Assembly: GCF_013387485.1 (NCBI RefSeq)
Contig: NZ_JABBXB010000001.1
Span: 144,001 to 208,000, forward strand
Length of the DNA: 64,000 nt
Direction of reading: 5' to 3'
Origin: Stenotrophomonas sp. SAM-B
GTDB taxonomy: Bacteria; Pseudomonadota; Gammaproteobacteria; Xanthomonadales; Xanthomonadaceae
Part shown: one piece after another, positions 22,184 to 31,858 of the stretch
Layout: each line of letters starts with the position of its first letter
How positions within the stretch are numbered: the first letter of the stretch is position 1
Notes under the pieces: model-generated
Database searches by the model: none
What the model was told of the DNA's origin: nothing
Seen by the model: only the letters and a program-made list of their open reading frames with translations
Made by a program: the position numbers and the translations under genes

Positions 22184-24018
22184 TCTTCCAGCTTCGCCAG
22201 GTCCCGCACCGCACCCTTGTCGGCACTGGTGGCCAGCAACGCATAGGCCTTCAGCGCGCCGGTGACCTTGCGCGGGCGGGCCTCGCGCGGCTTCCAGCCC
22301 AGTGCATCCTGCTCGGCGCGGCGTGCGGCCAGCGTGGCGTCATCGAGCAGCAGATCGATGCGCCGTGCGGGAATGTCGATGCGGATGCGGTCGCCGTCGC
22401 GGACCAGGCCGATGGTGCCGCCCGAGGCCGCTTCCGGCGAGGCATGCCCGATCGACAGGCCCGAAGTGCCGCCGGAGAAACGACCGTCGGTGAGCAGCGC
22501 GCATTGCTTGCCCAGGCCCTTGGATTTCAGATAGCTGGTCGGGTACAGCATTTCCTGCATGCCCGGGCCGCCCTTCGGGCCTTCATAGCGGATCACCACC
22601 ACGTCGCCGGCCACTACCGTGTCGGCGAGGATGCCGGCCACGGCGGCGTCCTGGCTTTCGAACACACGCGCGTTGCCTTCGAACACATGGATCGATTCAT
22701 CGACGCCGGCGGTCTTCACCACGCAGCCATCGACGGCCAGATTGCCACGCAGCACCGCCAACCCGCCCTCGGCCGAATAGGCATGCGCCACGGCGCGGAT
22801 GCAGCCTTCGGCACGGTCCACGTCCAGCGTCGGCCAGCGCGTGGCCTGGCTGAAGGCGACCTGGGTCGGGATGCCGGCGGGCCCGGCACGGAAGAAGTCG
22901 TGCACCGTTTCATCGGTGCTCACCGCGACATCCCAGCGCGCGATCGCCTCGGCCAGGGTGCGGCTGTGCACGGTCGGCACGTCGGTATGCAGCAGCCCCC
23001 CGCGCGCGAGTTCGCCGAGGATGCCGAACACACCGCCAGCTCGATGCACATCCTCCATGTGGTACTTCGGGGTATTCGGCGCGACTTTGCACAGCTGCGG
23101 CACACGGCGCGACAGCGCATCGATGGCATGCAGGTCGAAGTCGACTTCCGCCTCCTGCGCGGCGGCCAGCAGGTGCAGGATGGTGTTGGTGGAACCGCCC
23201 ATCGCGATATCCAGCGTCATCGCGTTCTCGAACGCCGCGCGGGTCGCGATGCCACGCGGCAGGGCACCGATCTCCTCACCGCCATACCAGCGATGGCACA
23301 GCTCCACGATCAGTCGCCCGGCGCGGCGGAACAGCTGCTCGCGGTCGGCATGCGTGGCCAGGGTCGAGCCGTTTCCGGGCAGCGACAGGCCCAGCGCTTC
23401 GGTCAGGCAGTTCATCGAGTTGGCGGTGAACATGCCCGAACACGAGCCACAGGTAGGGCAGGCGCTGCGCTCGTACTCGGCGACCTTCTCATCGCTGGCG
23501 CTTTCATCCGCGGCGATCACCATCGCATCGACCAGGTCCAGCTTGTGCTCGGACAGGCGCGTCTTGCCCGCTTCCATCGGCCCACCGGAGACAAATACCA
23601 CCGGGATGTTCAGGCGCAGCGCGGCCATCAGCATGCCGGGGGTGATCTTGTCGCAGTTGGAGATGCACACCAGCGCATCGGCGCAGTGCGCGTTGACCAT
23701 GTACTCCACCGAGTCCGCGATGATTTCGCGGCTGGGCAGCGAATACAGCATGCCGTCGTGGCCCATGGCGATACCGTCATCCACCGCGATGGTGTTGAAC
23801 TCCTTCGCCACGCCGCCGACCTGCTCGATCTCGCGCGCCACGAGCTGGCCCAGGTCCTTGAGGTGCACGTGGCCGGGCACGAACTGGGTGAACGAGTTGG
23901 CGACGGCGATGATCGGCTTGTGGAAGTCGCCGTCGGTCATCCCGGTGGCGCGCCACAGGGCGCGTGCACCAGCCATGTTGCGGCCGGCGGTGGAGGTGCG
24001 GGAGCGGTATTCAGGCAT
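22180..24018 (-). CDS. ilvD: dihydroxy-acid dehydratase
   Basis: Iron-sulfur enzyme of 612 residues that dehydrates 2,3-dihydroxy-acids to 2-keto acids in valine, isoleucine and leucine synthesis. The start [20 protein letters not shown] is family-typical, so the ATG at 24018 was used instead of the upstream start at 24096. Cluster cysteines lie in CISNCDK and [18 protein letters not shown]. The C-terminal substrate region is [20 protein letters not shown]. The stop codon is provided by a REP element. It is divergent from ygiB. Confidence 0.95.
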   Translation of the reverse strand: MPEYRSRTSTAGRNMAGARALWRATGMTDGDFHKPIIAVANSFTQFVPGHVHLKDLGQLVAREIEQVGGVAKEFNTIAVDDGIAMGHDGMLYSLPSREIIADSVEYMVNAHCADALVCISNCDKITPGMLMAALRLNIPVVFVSGGPMEAGKTRLSEHKLDLVDAMVIAADESASDEKVAEYERSACPTCGSCSGMFTANSMNCLTEALGLSLPGNGSTLATHADREQLFRRAGRLIVELCHRWYGGEEIGALPRGIATRAAFENAMTLDIAMGGSTNTILHLLAAAQEAEVDFDLHAIDALSRRVPQLCKVAPNTPKYHMEDVHRAGGVFGILGELARGGLLHTDVPTVHSRTLAEAIARWDVAVSTDETVHDFFRAGPAGIPTQVAFSQATRWPTLDVDRAEGCIRAVAHAYSAEGGLAVLRGNLAVDGCVVKTAGVDESIHVFEGNARVFESQDAAVAGILADTVVAGDVVVIRYEGPKGGPGMQEMLYPTSYLKSKGLGKQCALLTDGRFSGGTSGLSIGHASPEAASGGTIGLVRDGDRIRIDIPARRIDLLLDDATLAARRAEQDALGWKPREARPRKVTGALKAYALLATSADKGAVRDLAKLEE

Positions 24019-24222
24019 GGTGGCTGGCAGGATCTGGCGGGCCGTGGGGGCGCGTTTCACCTCGATTCTGCCGAAAAATTCCGGTTGCGTTTGCAACCAC
24101 CTTCGCCGCTGCCGCGCGATCGAATCCTGAAACGCTGTTCATGTTTTGGACTTTGCCGGTTTTGGTTGTTCGCCCCGATCAGGCATGATTGGGGAGATAA
24201 CCGTATTAGGGGGCATGACGCC

Positions 24223-24786
24223 ATGAAACGTTCCAGGACCACTGCGCTGCTGCTGATGAGCGCTGCGCCGCTGCTGTTCACCGCCTGCCAGAAGAACGAG
24301 GCCGTGCAGGTGCAGGAAGGGCTCTACACCTCGGTGCAGGCCTGTACCGAAGCCACCGGCGATCCGTCCAGCTGCCGCACGGCCTTTGCCGAAGCGCAGA
24401 AGCAGTCTGCCGATGCCGCCCCCAAGTACGCCTCGCGTGAAGCCTGCGAAGCCGAGTACAACGCCGAGCAGTGCGTGGAACAGAAGACCTCCACCGGCCA
24501 TTCGTTCATCGGCCCGATGATGATGGGCTTCTTCATGTCGCAGATGCTCAGCAACCGCGGCGGCGCAGGCCTGGCCCAGCAGCCGGCCGCGAGCCCGGCC
24601 TATCAGGACAAGGCCAAGGGCTGGGCACGCCCGGGTCCGTCGACCGGTGGCATGAACACCGCCAGCGGCATCGGCGCCGGCAAGGCCGGCCTGGCCCCGG
24701 TCAATGCCACCCCGAACCGGGCGGTCACCGCCAGCCGCGGTGGCTTCGGCAACACCAGCAGCAACCGCAGCAGCGTCGGCGGCTGA
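24223..24786 (+). CDS. ygiB: DUF1190 lipoprotein (YgiB family)
   Basis: Lipoprotein of 187 residues with lipobox FTAC (Cys about 22). Four further conserved cysteines fall in QACTEATGDPSSCR, EACEAEYNAEQCVEQ. A hydrophobic segment (FIGPMMMGFFMSQML) and a Gly/Ser/Asn-rich tail follow. This matches DUF1190/YgiB, which in E. coli also precedes ygiC. The ygiBC pair is linked to envelope function and hydrophobic-compound tolerance in E. coli, but its mechanism is not known. Four bases separate it from ygiC. Confidence 0.82.
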   Translation: MKRSRTTALLLMSAAPLLFTACQKNEAVQVQEGLYTSVQACTEATGDPSSCRTAFAEAQKQSADAAPKYASREACEAEYNAEQCVEQKTSTGHSFIGPMMMGFFMSQMLSNRGGAGLAQQPAASPAYQDKAKGWARPGPSTGGMNTASGIGAGKAGLAPVNATPNRAVTASRGGFGNTSSNRSSVGG

Positions 24787-24789
24787 TCG

Positions 24790-25968
24790 ATGCAGCGCGT
24801 GCGTATCGCCGAGCGCAGCCAATGGCGCGCCCGGGCCGAAGAGTCGGGGTTCCGTTTCCACACCATCGATGGCCTGCCGTACTGGGATGAAACCGCGTAC
24901 TACGCCTTCACCCTGCGTCAGATCGAACAGGACATCGAAGATCCCAGCGCCGAGCTGCATGCGATGGCGATGGATCTGGTCGACGAGGTGGTGGGCAGCC
25001 AGCAGTTGATGGACCAGCTGGCGATCCCGCCGCAGTTCCGCGACTGGATCGCGGACAGCTGGCGCCGCCGCGAGCCGCATCTGTATGGGCGGCTGGATTT
25101 CGCCTACGACGGCAGCGGCCCGGCCAAGCTGTACGAGCTGAATTACGACACGCCCACCTCGCTGTTCGAGGCCTCGTTCTTCCAGTGGCAGTGGCTGGAG
25201 GACCAGCGCAACCAGAACCGGTTGCCGCCGCATGCCGATCAGTTCAACGCGATCCATGAGGCGCTGGTCGAACGTTTCGGCGAACTGGCGGCCCAGTTGC
25301 CGCCGCCGCTGTATTTCAGTGCGGTCGGTGCTTCGGAAGAAGACCAGGGCACCGTCGCCTACCTGCGCGACTGTGCGGCCCAGGCCGGCCTGCGTGGCGA
25401 AGCGATCGCGATCGAGGATATCGGCCTGTCCGAGGACGGGCGCTTCACCGCGCTCGACGACACCGTGATCGGCAGCCTGTTCAAGCTGTACCCGCTGGAA
25501 GACCTGATGACAGAGTCGTTCGGCCAGGCGCTGCCCGCCTCGGGCGTGCAGCTGCTGGAACCGGCCTGGAAGGCGATCCTCAGCAACAAGGGCGTGCTGC
25601 CGCTGCTGTGGCAGCGTCACCGTGGCCACCCGAACCTGCTCGCCGCCGAGTTCGACGACGGCAGCGAGCTGCCGCGCGGCTGGGTGCGCAAGCCCTTGTT
25701 CTCGCGCGAGGGCGCCAACGTGGCCATGCACCTGGCCGACGGCAGCTGGCAGGAAAGCGAAGGCCCCTACACCGGCCCGGCGATCCGCCAGGCCGCGCAT
25801 CCGCTCACCGCGTTCGATGGCGGCTATCCGCTGATCGGCAGTTGGATCGTGGGCGACCAGGCCTGTGGCATGGGCATCCGCGAAGACAACAGCCGGATCA
25901 CCCGCGACAGCGCCCGCTTCGTACCGCACGCGATCATCGACGAAGCGCCGACGCGTATCTATCTTTGA
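24790..25968 (+). CDS. ygiC: glutathionylspermidine synthase-like ATP-grasp protein (YgiC)
   Basis: ATP-grasp ligase-fold protein of 392 residues related to the synthetase half of glutathionylspermidine synthase. Recognisable stretches are LYELNYDTPTSLFEASFFQW near residue 115, AILSNKGVLPLLWQRH near residue 260, WVRKPLFSREGANV and the C-terminal GSWIVGDQACGMGIRED. E. coli YgiC makes no glutathionylspermidine, so the ligated substrates are unknown. It is translated with ygiB and overlaps the next gene as TGATG. Confidence 0.88.
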   Translation: MQRVRIAERSQWRARAEESGFRFHTIDGLPYWDETAYYAFTLRQIEQDIEDPSAELHAMAMDLVDEVVGSQQLMDQLAIPPQFRDWIADSWRRREPHLYGRLDFAYDGSGPAKLYELNYDTPTSLFEASFFQWQWLEDQRNQNRLPPHADQFNAIHEALVERFGELAAQLPPPLYFSAVGASEEDQGTVAYLRDCAAQAGLRGEAIAIEDIGLSEDGRFTALDDTVIGSLFKLYPLEDLMTESFGQALPASGVQLLEPAWKAILSNKGVLPLLWQRHRGHPNLLAAEFDDGSELPRGWVRKPLFSREGANVAMHLADGSWQESEGPYTGPAIRQAAHPLTAFDGGYPLIGSWIVGDQACGMGIREDNSRITRDSARFVPHAIIDEAPTRIYL

Positions 25969-26627
25969 TGGCTGTTCAACGTCGGCCCGGCTCGCGCGGG
26001 CGCACAACACCTGTTGCCGGCCGTCACTTCGATGACGGCCGCAGCCTGCAGGCGTTTGCCGATCGCGTGGCTGTACGCTGCCACCGCTGCGATACGCCTG
26101 GCTGGGTGCTGGCGAGCTGGGCACCGTATCGCTGGACCGCACGCTTCCGCTGCACCGGTTGCAGCGCGGCATTGGACAGCGTCGACAACCCCTGGGTGGG
26201 CCCGGTCCGCCTGGATGGGCGTCGGCCCTGTGGCCACTGCGGACATCAATGGCTGTCCGTACACCAGCACCGACCATCTGCGACCACCGGGGTGCCGGGC
26301 ACGTTGCCTGCGGAGTGCGCGCAATGCGGGCGCAGCAGCGAGGTCAGCGTCACGGTACGCCCACTGCGGGCTGGGGACCCGGCCGATCCGCATTTCGGCC
26401 TACCCCTGCGCCTGGTCGAGCCGACCCGCGCCGGTCTGCTATGGGCGTACAACACAGCGCATCTGCAGGCCCTTCTGGATTACGTCAACGCGTCACTGCG
26501 CGAAAGCCGTGGCGTGCATCGTTCAATGTTCTCCCGCCTGCCGGGGTGGATGAAGCTTGCCCGCAATCGTGCGGTCGTGCAGAAGGCGATAACGCGCCTG
26601 ATCGTCAGCGCCCGCATCGCTGAGTAG
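25968..26627 (+). CDS. multi-zinc-ribbon protein, unknown function
   Basis: Protein of 219 residues beginning with overlap of the ygiC stop (TGATG), so it is translationally coupled. Four CxxC-type pairs, RCHRCD, RCTGC, PCGHC and ECAQC, lie between residues about 38 and 125, consistent with two zinc ribbons. The C-terminal part (LLWAYNTAHLQALLDYVNASLRE) is helical and basic. No family name was recognised. Its placement with ygiBC suggests a shared role, which is inference only. Its TAG stop lies inside a GTAG palindrome. Confidence 0.68.
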   Translation: MAVQRRPGSRGRTTPVAGRHFDDGRSLQAFADRVAVRCHRCDTPGWVLASWAPYRWTARFRCTGCSAALDSVDNPWVGPVRLDGRRPCGHCGHQWLSVHQHRPSATTGVPGTLPAECAQCGRSSEVSVTVRPLRAGDPADPHFGLPLRLVEPTRAGLLWAYNTAHLQALLDYVNASLRESRGVHRSMFSRLPGWMKLARNRAVVQKAITRLIVSARIAE

Positions 26628-26648
26628 GTACCGACCGTTGGTCGGTAC
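26624..26648 (+). repeat. GTAG-headed REP palindrome supplying a stop codon
   Basis: GTAG followed by GTACCGACC-GTT-GGTCGGTAC, a 9-bp perfect stem. Bases 26625-26627 (TAG of GTAG) are the stop codon of the zinc-ribbon gene. The convergent DUF58 gene ends 4 bp beyond the repeat, so the element fills the whole gap between two convergent genes. Confidence 0.88.
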
Positions 26649-26651
26649 GCG

Positions 26652-27950
26652 TTACAACAACCCATCCCGCTTGACCGCCAGATAGCGCTCCACCAGCGCG
26701 CCGGGAAGCGCATCGGCGGTGACGTCCAGCACCATCACCCGATGGCTGCGCAGCGCGTCATGTGCGTCGCTGCGCTGCTGCAGGTAGCGGGCGATCGCAC
26801 CGGCCTGGGTGGCGTCCTGCAGGGTCTCCACCGGCTGGGCCAGCGCATCGTCCAGCGCGCGTTCGCGCAGGCTGGCCACGCACACCAGGTGCTGGCGCTG
26901 CAGCAGGCGCACGGCCGCGAGGAGGTCTTCGATGTCTTCATCGCGCACGTTGGTGACCAGCATCACCAGCGAGCGCCGGCGTTGCCGCAGCGAAAGCTCG
27001 GTGGCCGCGGCGAGGTAATCAGTGGCGACCGGTTGCGCCTGCAGGTCGTAGCTGGCGCGCAGCAGAGTATCGATGGTGCCCATGCCGCGTTTCGGTGCGA
27101 CCCAGCGGCTTTCGCCACCGGCGGCGAACAGGCCCACGCCGTCACCCTGGCGCAGCGCGAGGTAGGAGACCACCAGCGCTGCATTGAGCACATGATCGAA
27201 GTGCGACAGGCCGCCTTCGCTGGCCATCATGCGCCGGCCGGTGTCGATCATGAGCACCAGCTGCTGGTTCTTCTCGTCCTGGTATTCGCGTGAGATCAGC
27301 TTGCGCGCCCGCGCGGTCGCCTTCCAGTCGATCTGGCGCAGGCTGTCGCCGATGCGGTACTCGCGCATCTGGTGGAAATCGGTGCCTTCGCCGCGACGGC
27401 GCTTGAGGTGGGCACCGACCAGGCGCGAGGCCTGTTCGGCACTGAACAACGCAAAGCGGGTCAGCGGTGCGAAGTTGGGGTACACGCGCACCGTCATCGC
27501 GGGCGGCAGCTGCCGCCGCTGATGCCACAGCCGCCAGGCGCTGTGCACGCGCAGGTGCACGCCCTCGAACACGAAGCGGCCACGCGCGGTGGGCGTCAGC
27601 CGATACGCCACGCTGCTGCTGACCATCGGCTTGAGCGCCAGCGCACGCGGCAGGCCCTGCAGGGCCCAGCCACCGGGCACCAGATCGAACACCTCCACGC
27701 GCTGGTGCCGGCTCGATTCCAGCCGCAGCGTGGCCTCGCGCTCGACGTTCAGCGCCAGCGACTCCGGCAGCGCGCGGTGCACGCTGGGCGAGGGCTGGCG
27801 GCGCAGGCGCAGCAGGTCCACCAGTGCGATCAGGCCCACGCCGGCACCGATCGCCCACCAGGCCGCGTGCGGCCAGGCACCGAGCACCACCGGCACGCCG
27901 AGCAGGCCCCAGCCGGCCAGCAGTGCCAGCAGCAGCGGTCCCGGCCTCAT
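26652..27950 (-). CDS. DUF58 (von Willebrand-like) domain protein
   Basis: Membrane-anchored protein of 432 residues. Two N-terminal hydrophobic helices (about 5-45) are followed by an immunoglobulin-like region and the DUF58 domain: REYRIGDSLRQIDWKATARARKL near residue 205, then a vWA-like MIDTGRRM metal-site segment near residue 235. DUF58 proteins pair with MoxR ATPases as putative chaperones for assembling envelope or metal-containing complexes. It is the last gene of the minus-strand run and starts 31 bp after the moxR stop. Confidence 0.85.
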   Translation of the reverse strand: MRPGPLLLALLAGWGLLGVPVVLGAWPHAAWWAIGAGVGLIALVDLLRLRRQPSPSVHRALPESLALNVEREATLRLESSRHQRVEVFDLVPGGWALQGLPRALALKPMVSSSVAYRLTPTARGRFVFEGVHLRVHSAWRLWHQRRQLPPAMTVRVYPNFAPLTRFALFSAEQASRLVGAHLKRRRGEGTDFHQMREYRIGDSLRQIDWKATARARKLISREYQDEKNQQLVLMIDTGRRMMASEGGLSHFDHVLNAALVVSYLALRQGDGVGLFAAGGESRWVAPKRGMGTIDTLLRASYDLQAQPVATDYLAAATELSLRQRRRSLVMLVTNVRDEDIEDLLAAVRLLQRQHLVCVASLRERALDDALAQPVETLQDATQAGAIARYLQQRSDAHDALRSHRVMVLDVTADALPGALVERYLAVKRDGLL

Positions 27951-27981
27951 GCCGGTCGCCCGCGATGGACGGCGCGTGCAC

Positions 27982-28995
27982 TCATTTGCGTGGTGCGTCC
28001 ACCTTGGCCAGCAGTGCGGTCAGTGCATCGTCGGCGCTTTGTCCTTCGATCTGCAGTTCCGGTGCCAAGGCGATGCGGTGGCGCAATGCCGGCTTGGCGA
28101 TGTCGCGCACGTCGTCGGGGGTGACGAAATCACGGCCGGACAGCACCGCCTGCGCACGCGCCGCACGCACCAGCGCGATGCTGCCGCGGGGGCCGGCACC
28201 GAGCGCGATACCCGGCCACTGCCGCGTGGCGGCGACGATACGCACCGCGTAGTCGATCACTTCCGGATCGACCGTGATCGCCGCGGTCGCCTGCTGCAGC
28301 GCGACCACCTCGGCCCCGTTCAGCACGCGTGGCACCTGCGAGAGATCGAAGTCGGCCGCGCTGCGGCCGGTGGTGATGGCATCGACCATGCGCTTCTCGT
28401 CGTCCAGCGTCGGGTAATCGATCAGCACCTTGAGCAGGAAGCGGTCCAGCTGCGCTTCGGGCAGCGGGTAGGTGCCTTCCTGCTCGACCGGGTTCTGCGT
28501 GGCCAGGGTCAGGAACGGCGGGGTCAGTGCGAACGCCTTGCCCTCGATCGTGACCTGGCCTTCCTGCATCACTTCCAGCAGGGCCGACTGGGTCTTGGCC
28601 GGGGCGCGGTTGATTTCATCGGCGAGCAGCAGGTTGGTGAACACCGGGCCGCGACGGATCTTGAAGCTCTCGGTCTTCGGGTCGTACACCGCATGGCCGC
28701 TGACATCGCTGGGCATCAGGTCCGGGGTGAACTGCACGCGGCCATAGTCCAGCTCCAGCGCCTGGGCGAGGGCACGCACGAGCAGGGTCTTGCCCAGCCC
28801 GGGAACGCCTTCGATCAGCACATGGCCACCGGCCAGCAGGGCGATCAGGATCTGGTCGAGCACCTCGGGCTGGCCGATGAAAGCGCGGCCGACGGCGTCG
28901 CGCACGGCATCGACGCGCTCGGACAACGGCGACGGCGACGGCGGCGCGGTCACGGCAGGAGGGGACAGCGGCGGCGGAAGCGTCGGCTCGGTCAT
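27982..28995 (-). CDS. moxR: MoxR family AAA+ ATPase
   Basis: AAA+ ATPase of 337 residues. Walker A is [13 protein letters not shown] near residue 62, Walker [16 protein letters not shown] near residue 124, sensor [19 protein letters not shown] and the arginine finger region LDRFLLK. MoxR ATPases power maturation of partner complexes together with vWA or DUF58 proteins. The ATG at 28995 overlaps the stop of the preceding DUF4350 gene by four bases (ATGA), and the reading frame extending further upstream is the shadow of that gene. A Pro-rich stretch of about 20 residues precedes the conserved domain. Confidence 0.92.
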   Translation of the reverse strand: MTEPTLPPPLSPPAVTAPPSPSPLSERVDAVRDAVGRAFIGQPEVLDQILIALLAGGHVLIEGVPGLGKTLLVRALAQALELDYGRVQFTPDLMPSDVSGHAVYDPKTESFKIRRGPVFTNLLLADEINRAPAKTQSALLEVMQEGQVTIEGKAFALTPPFLTLATQNPVEQEGTYPLPEAQLDRFLLKVLIDYPTLDDEKRMVDAITTGRSAADFDLSQVPRVLNGAEVVALQQATAAITVDPEVIDYAVRIVAATRQWPGIALGAGPRGSIALVRAARAQAVLSGRDFVTPDDVRDIAKPALRHRIALAPELQIEGQSADDALTALLAKVDAPRK

Positions 28996-30170
28996 AGCAG
29001 GTTTCTCATCTGGATCAGCAGGCGGATGCGGTCGCGCAGGCCGGCGACGTCGTGGGAAGCGGGTGGGGTCAAGGCGGTCTGCACGCGTGCGTGCGACCAC
29101 TGCAGCAGCGTGGCGATGGTGTGCACCTGGGCCTCGCCGGCCAGCGCGGCGGCCGTCGGTGAGCGCCGTCGCAGGCGAGCCAGGAAGGCACGGCGGACCG
29201 CGTCGTACAACAGCGGCGCTTTGCCGAAGCGCAACAGGTGCTCGCCGCTGGCGCGGATGTGTTCCAGCAGGGAGCGGCGTTCGGCCGGCAGCGAAGGCAG
29301 TTCGCTGCCCAGCCGCTGCGCACGCTGCCACAGCCAGCCGAGCAGGGCCAGCAGCAACGGTGCCCACACCGGCCAGCCGAGGTAGAACACGCGGTTCCAC
29401 AGCGAGGGCGGACGGGAGGCGTAGACCAGCCACATCGTGCCCTTGCCATGGTTCGGCGCCAGCACGTAACGGGTCAGATCGCGGTGCGCCTTGTCGTGCA
29501 GGCCATCGATGATCGCGTTGGCAGCGTTCGGGGGGACCGCCGGGTTGGGTCGGCCCTTGCCGTGCATGAAGGCCATGTCGGCCAGCACATCGATGCGGCC
29601 ATGGCCGTGGCGCAGGCGGGCGAAGACCCGGCTTTCCTCTTCTCCCCAGCCCCGCTCGAGCGTGATGCCGGTGGGCGGCGCGACCGCGAAGCGGCGTCCA
29701 TTGCAGAACTCGACATGCTGCGGGTCATCGCGCACGTGGAACGGCTGGCAATAGCTCTCTTGGCCTTCGCTGTCCACGCCGAGCGCTTCCAGCAGCGGCC
29801 CGTTGCGCGCGTCGTCCTTGCCGATCGGTGGCGTGCGCACGATCAGATGCCCGCCGCGTGCCACCCAGGCCATCAGGGCGGCCACGGCGGGTGCGGGGAC
29901 CTCCGCACTGTCCTGCAGCAGCACGACGGTATCGCCCGGCGCCAACGGCATCCGGGTCAGGTCCAGGCGCGGTCGCGACTGCACCGTGAGGCCGTCCGCA
30001 CGCAGCGCCTGGCCGAGCACATACAGAGGGTTGTAGCTCGCTTCGCCCTGCGGGGGCAGGCGTTCCACTTCGGTCACCCGCTCGTGCGTGCGCAGGAACA
30101 GGATCGCCAGCGGCACCGCGATCACCAGCAGCACGAGGCCAACCAGCAGCCAGCGCAGGCGGGCGCTCAT
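28992..30170 (-). CDS. DUF4350 membrane protein
   Basis: Protein of 392 residues. A transmembrane helix (about 5-27) is followed by a DUF4350-type domain (about 35-220), with EASYNPLYVLGQALRADG and the segment MAWVARGGHLIVRT, then a second helix (about 262-285) and a cytoplasmic helical tail. The domain resembles GldG/ABC-type Rossmann folds with no catalytic signature. The ATG at 30170 overlaps the DUF4129 stop as ATGA; a GTG at 30179 is the only alternative. It belongs to the MoxR cluster. Confidence 0.8.
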   Translation of the reverse strand: MSARLRWLLVGLVLLVIAVPLAILFLRTHERVTEVERLPPQGEASYNPLYVLGQALRADGLTVQSRPRLDLTRMPLAPGDTVVLLQDSAEVPAPAVAALMAWVARGGHLIVRTPPIGKDDARNGPLLEALGVDSEGQESYCQPFHVRDDPQHVEFCNGRRFAVAPPTGITLERGWGEEESRVFARLRHGHGRIDVLADMAFMHGKGRPNPAVPPNAANAIIDGLHDKAHRDLTRYVLAPNHGKGTMWLVYASRPPSLWNRVFYLGWPVWAPLLLALLGWLWQRAQRLGSELPSLPAERRSLLEHIRASGEHLLRFGKAPLLYDAVRRAFLARLRRRSPTAAALAGEAQVHTIATLLQWSHARVQTALTPPASHDVAGLRDRIRLLIQMRNLL

Positions 30171-31858
30171 GCGCGCCACCCGAACTGGGCCTGCAGCGTG
30201 GAGGCCAGCGTGTCGAAGTCGTCATCGCTCGGCAACTGGCCCGCATAGGCGGCGTACTGCCAGACCCGCACGATGCGCGCGAACAGGCTGCGGTCGGCCT
30301 CGACCGGCATCCGTCGCGAGGCGCGCAGGCACTGCGCTTCGGTGGCCCCCGGTGGCAGGCTGACCTGCGCGCGTTCGCTCATGGTGTCCACACTGGCGCG
30401 ATACAACAACGCCAGCGCCTGGCGGGGGCGTCCCTCCTGCCACAGCGCACGCGCACGTGCGGCGGGATCGGGCGGTGCCACGTCCGGTATCCGGATCGCG
30501 TCTTCCACGACCGCCGTCGCCGTTGCGCGACGGCGCTGGCCAGAGCCGCGCAGCCACGGCAGCCAGCGCGGCGCGGTGGCCAGCAGCAGCACCACCAGCA
30601 GCCCCACGAACGCCCACAGCGTCCACTCGGCGATCTGTGCCGGCAACAACGGACCCTTGGCACCGCGTTGAGAGGTGCCCTTGGTCGCGGCCTCGCGCTT
30701 GGCCTTCTCGACATCGACTGCGTCGGTGTCCGTGCGCTTCCACTCGGTCACCTCGCGGGTCGGGCTCTGCAGCGGGTCTTCGTACGCGCGCTGCACGGCC
30801 TGGCGGAAGCCGGCCGTATCCACCGCATCGCCGCCGAAGATGCCGACCGGTGTGTTGGCCGGATCGTTGTCGTAGGTCAGCGGTGGATCGTCTTCTTCGT
30901 CTACTTCTTCGCCGTCTTCGTCAGCGGCGTCGGCCGCATCGGAGGCGGGCGCCAGGCCGTCCTCGAGCGACGGCGTACCATCGGCCGGTGCCGCCACCGC
31001 GCCCTTGGCGTTCGACGGCGGCACCTGCTGGGCGTGCAGCGCCGCGCCCGGCCAGATCAGCACCAGGGCCAGTATCAGCAACGGCGCCGCCTGCTGCAGC
31101 CGTACGCGCAGGCGCCGGAAGGCGATCTCCAGATCCCACGCCTCCATCTGCGTACGCCGGTCCAGGTACAGCCCGAAGCCCGCGCCGGCGTAGAACGGAC
31201 CGATCACCGTGGCCGCGACCCAGAACAGCAGGTTCACGCCCAGCTGCATCCACGCCGGCATGTCCTGCTTGGCCAGCTCCCACGCCGCGCGCCAGGATTC
31301 GGACAGCAGGTCCACCGGAATGAACAGGAATACCGCCGCGATGCCGCCGGCCACCAGCACGATCTCGAACACCATGCACACCAGCGTGAGCAGCAGCGCA
31401 TGGCCCATCGCGCCCCCGGCGATCGCACGGCGCCGCTGGCGCCGCTGGCGCCGATGCGCCGGATCAGCACCTTCCAGCAGGTTGACCGGCAGCAGCACCG
31501 AGCGCAGCGGGCTCAGGCGTCGCCAGCCGAGATAACCCCAGAAGCCCTGCCAGCCCCAGGAGCGCTGCGCGCGCAGGGTCTGCCGGGTCGTCGACGCATC
31601 GCCGAACACCCCGCGCGAGATCACGTACAGCGCGATGCGCTCGAACAGCGGCTTGAGCCACCACATCGCCAGCCAGGCCCAGCCGAAGCTGTCGGTCCAC
31701 CACGCCACGGCGTTGAGCAGCACGAACACCGGCAGCGACACGGCCAGCCAGGGGGCCCAGACCGCGGCCGCATGGCGGCGCACCAGGGCCATGCCCAGCT
31801 CCATGGCTTCCCAGCCCGAGCGTGCGCGCAGCACGACGTTGAGCCGATCAATCTGCAT
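30167..31858 (-). CDS. multi-pass membrane protein with DUF4129 C-terminus
   Basis: Protein of 563 residues. Hydrophobic segments near 35-70, 140-175, 190-220 and 240-260 make a membrane N-terminal half. An acidic linker (ADEDGEEVDEEDDPPL) follows, then a further helix near 410-430 and the C-terminal DUF4129 domain (ALWQEGRPRQALALLYRASV, then RIVRVWQYAAYAG). In DUF4129 proteins the C-terminal part is transglutaminase-associated. Its start overlaps the end of the SpoIIM-like gene by 11 bp, and its stop overlaps the DUF4350 start by four. Confidence 0.78.
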   Translation of the reverse strand: MQIDRLNVVLRARSGWEAMELGMALVRRHAAAVWAPWLAVSLPVFVLLNAVAWWTDSFGWAWLAMWWLKPLFERIALYVISRGVFGDASTTRQTLRAQRSWGWQGFWGYLGWRRLSPLRSVLLPVNLLEGADPAHRRQRRQRRRAIAGGAMGHALLLTLVCMVFEIVLVAGGIAAVFLFIPVDLLSESWRAAWELAKQDMPAWMQLGVNLLFWVAATVIGPFYAGAGFGLYLDRRTQMEAWDLEIAFRRLRVRLQQAAPLLILALVLIWPGAALHAQQVPPSNAKGAVAAPADGTPSLEDGLAPASDAADAADEDGEEVDEEDDPPLTYDNDPANTPVGIFGGDAVDTAGFRQAVQRAYEDPLQSPTREVTEWKRTDTDAVDVEKAKREAATKGTSQRGAKGPLLPAQIAEWTLWAFVGLLVVLLLATAPRWLPWLRGSGQRRRATATAVVEDAIRIPDVAPPDPAARARALWQEGRPRQALALLYRASVDTMSERAQVSLPPGATEAQCLRASRRMPVEADRSLFARIVRVWQYAAYAGQLPSDDDFDTLASTLQAQFGWRA

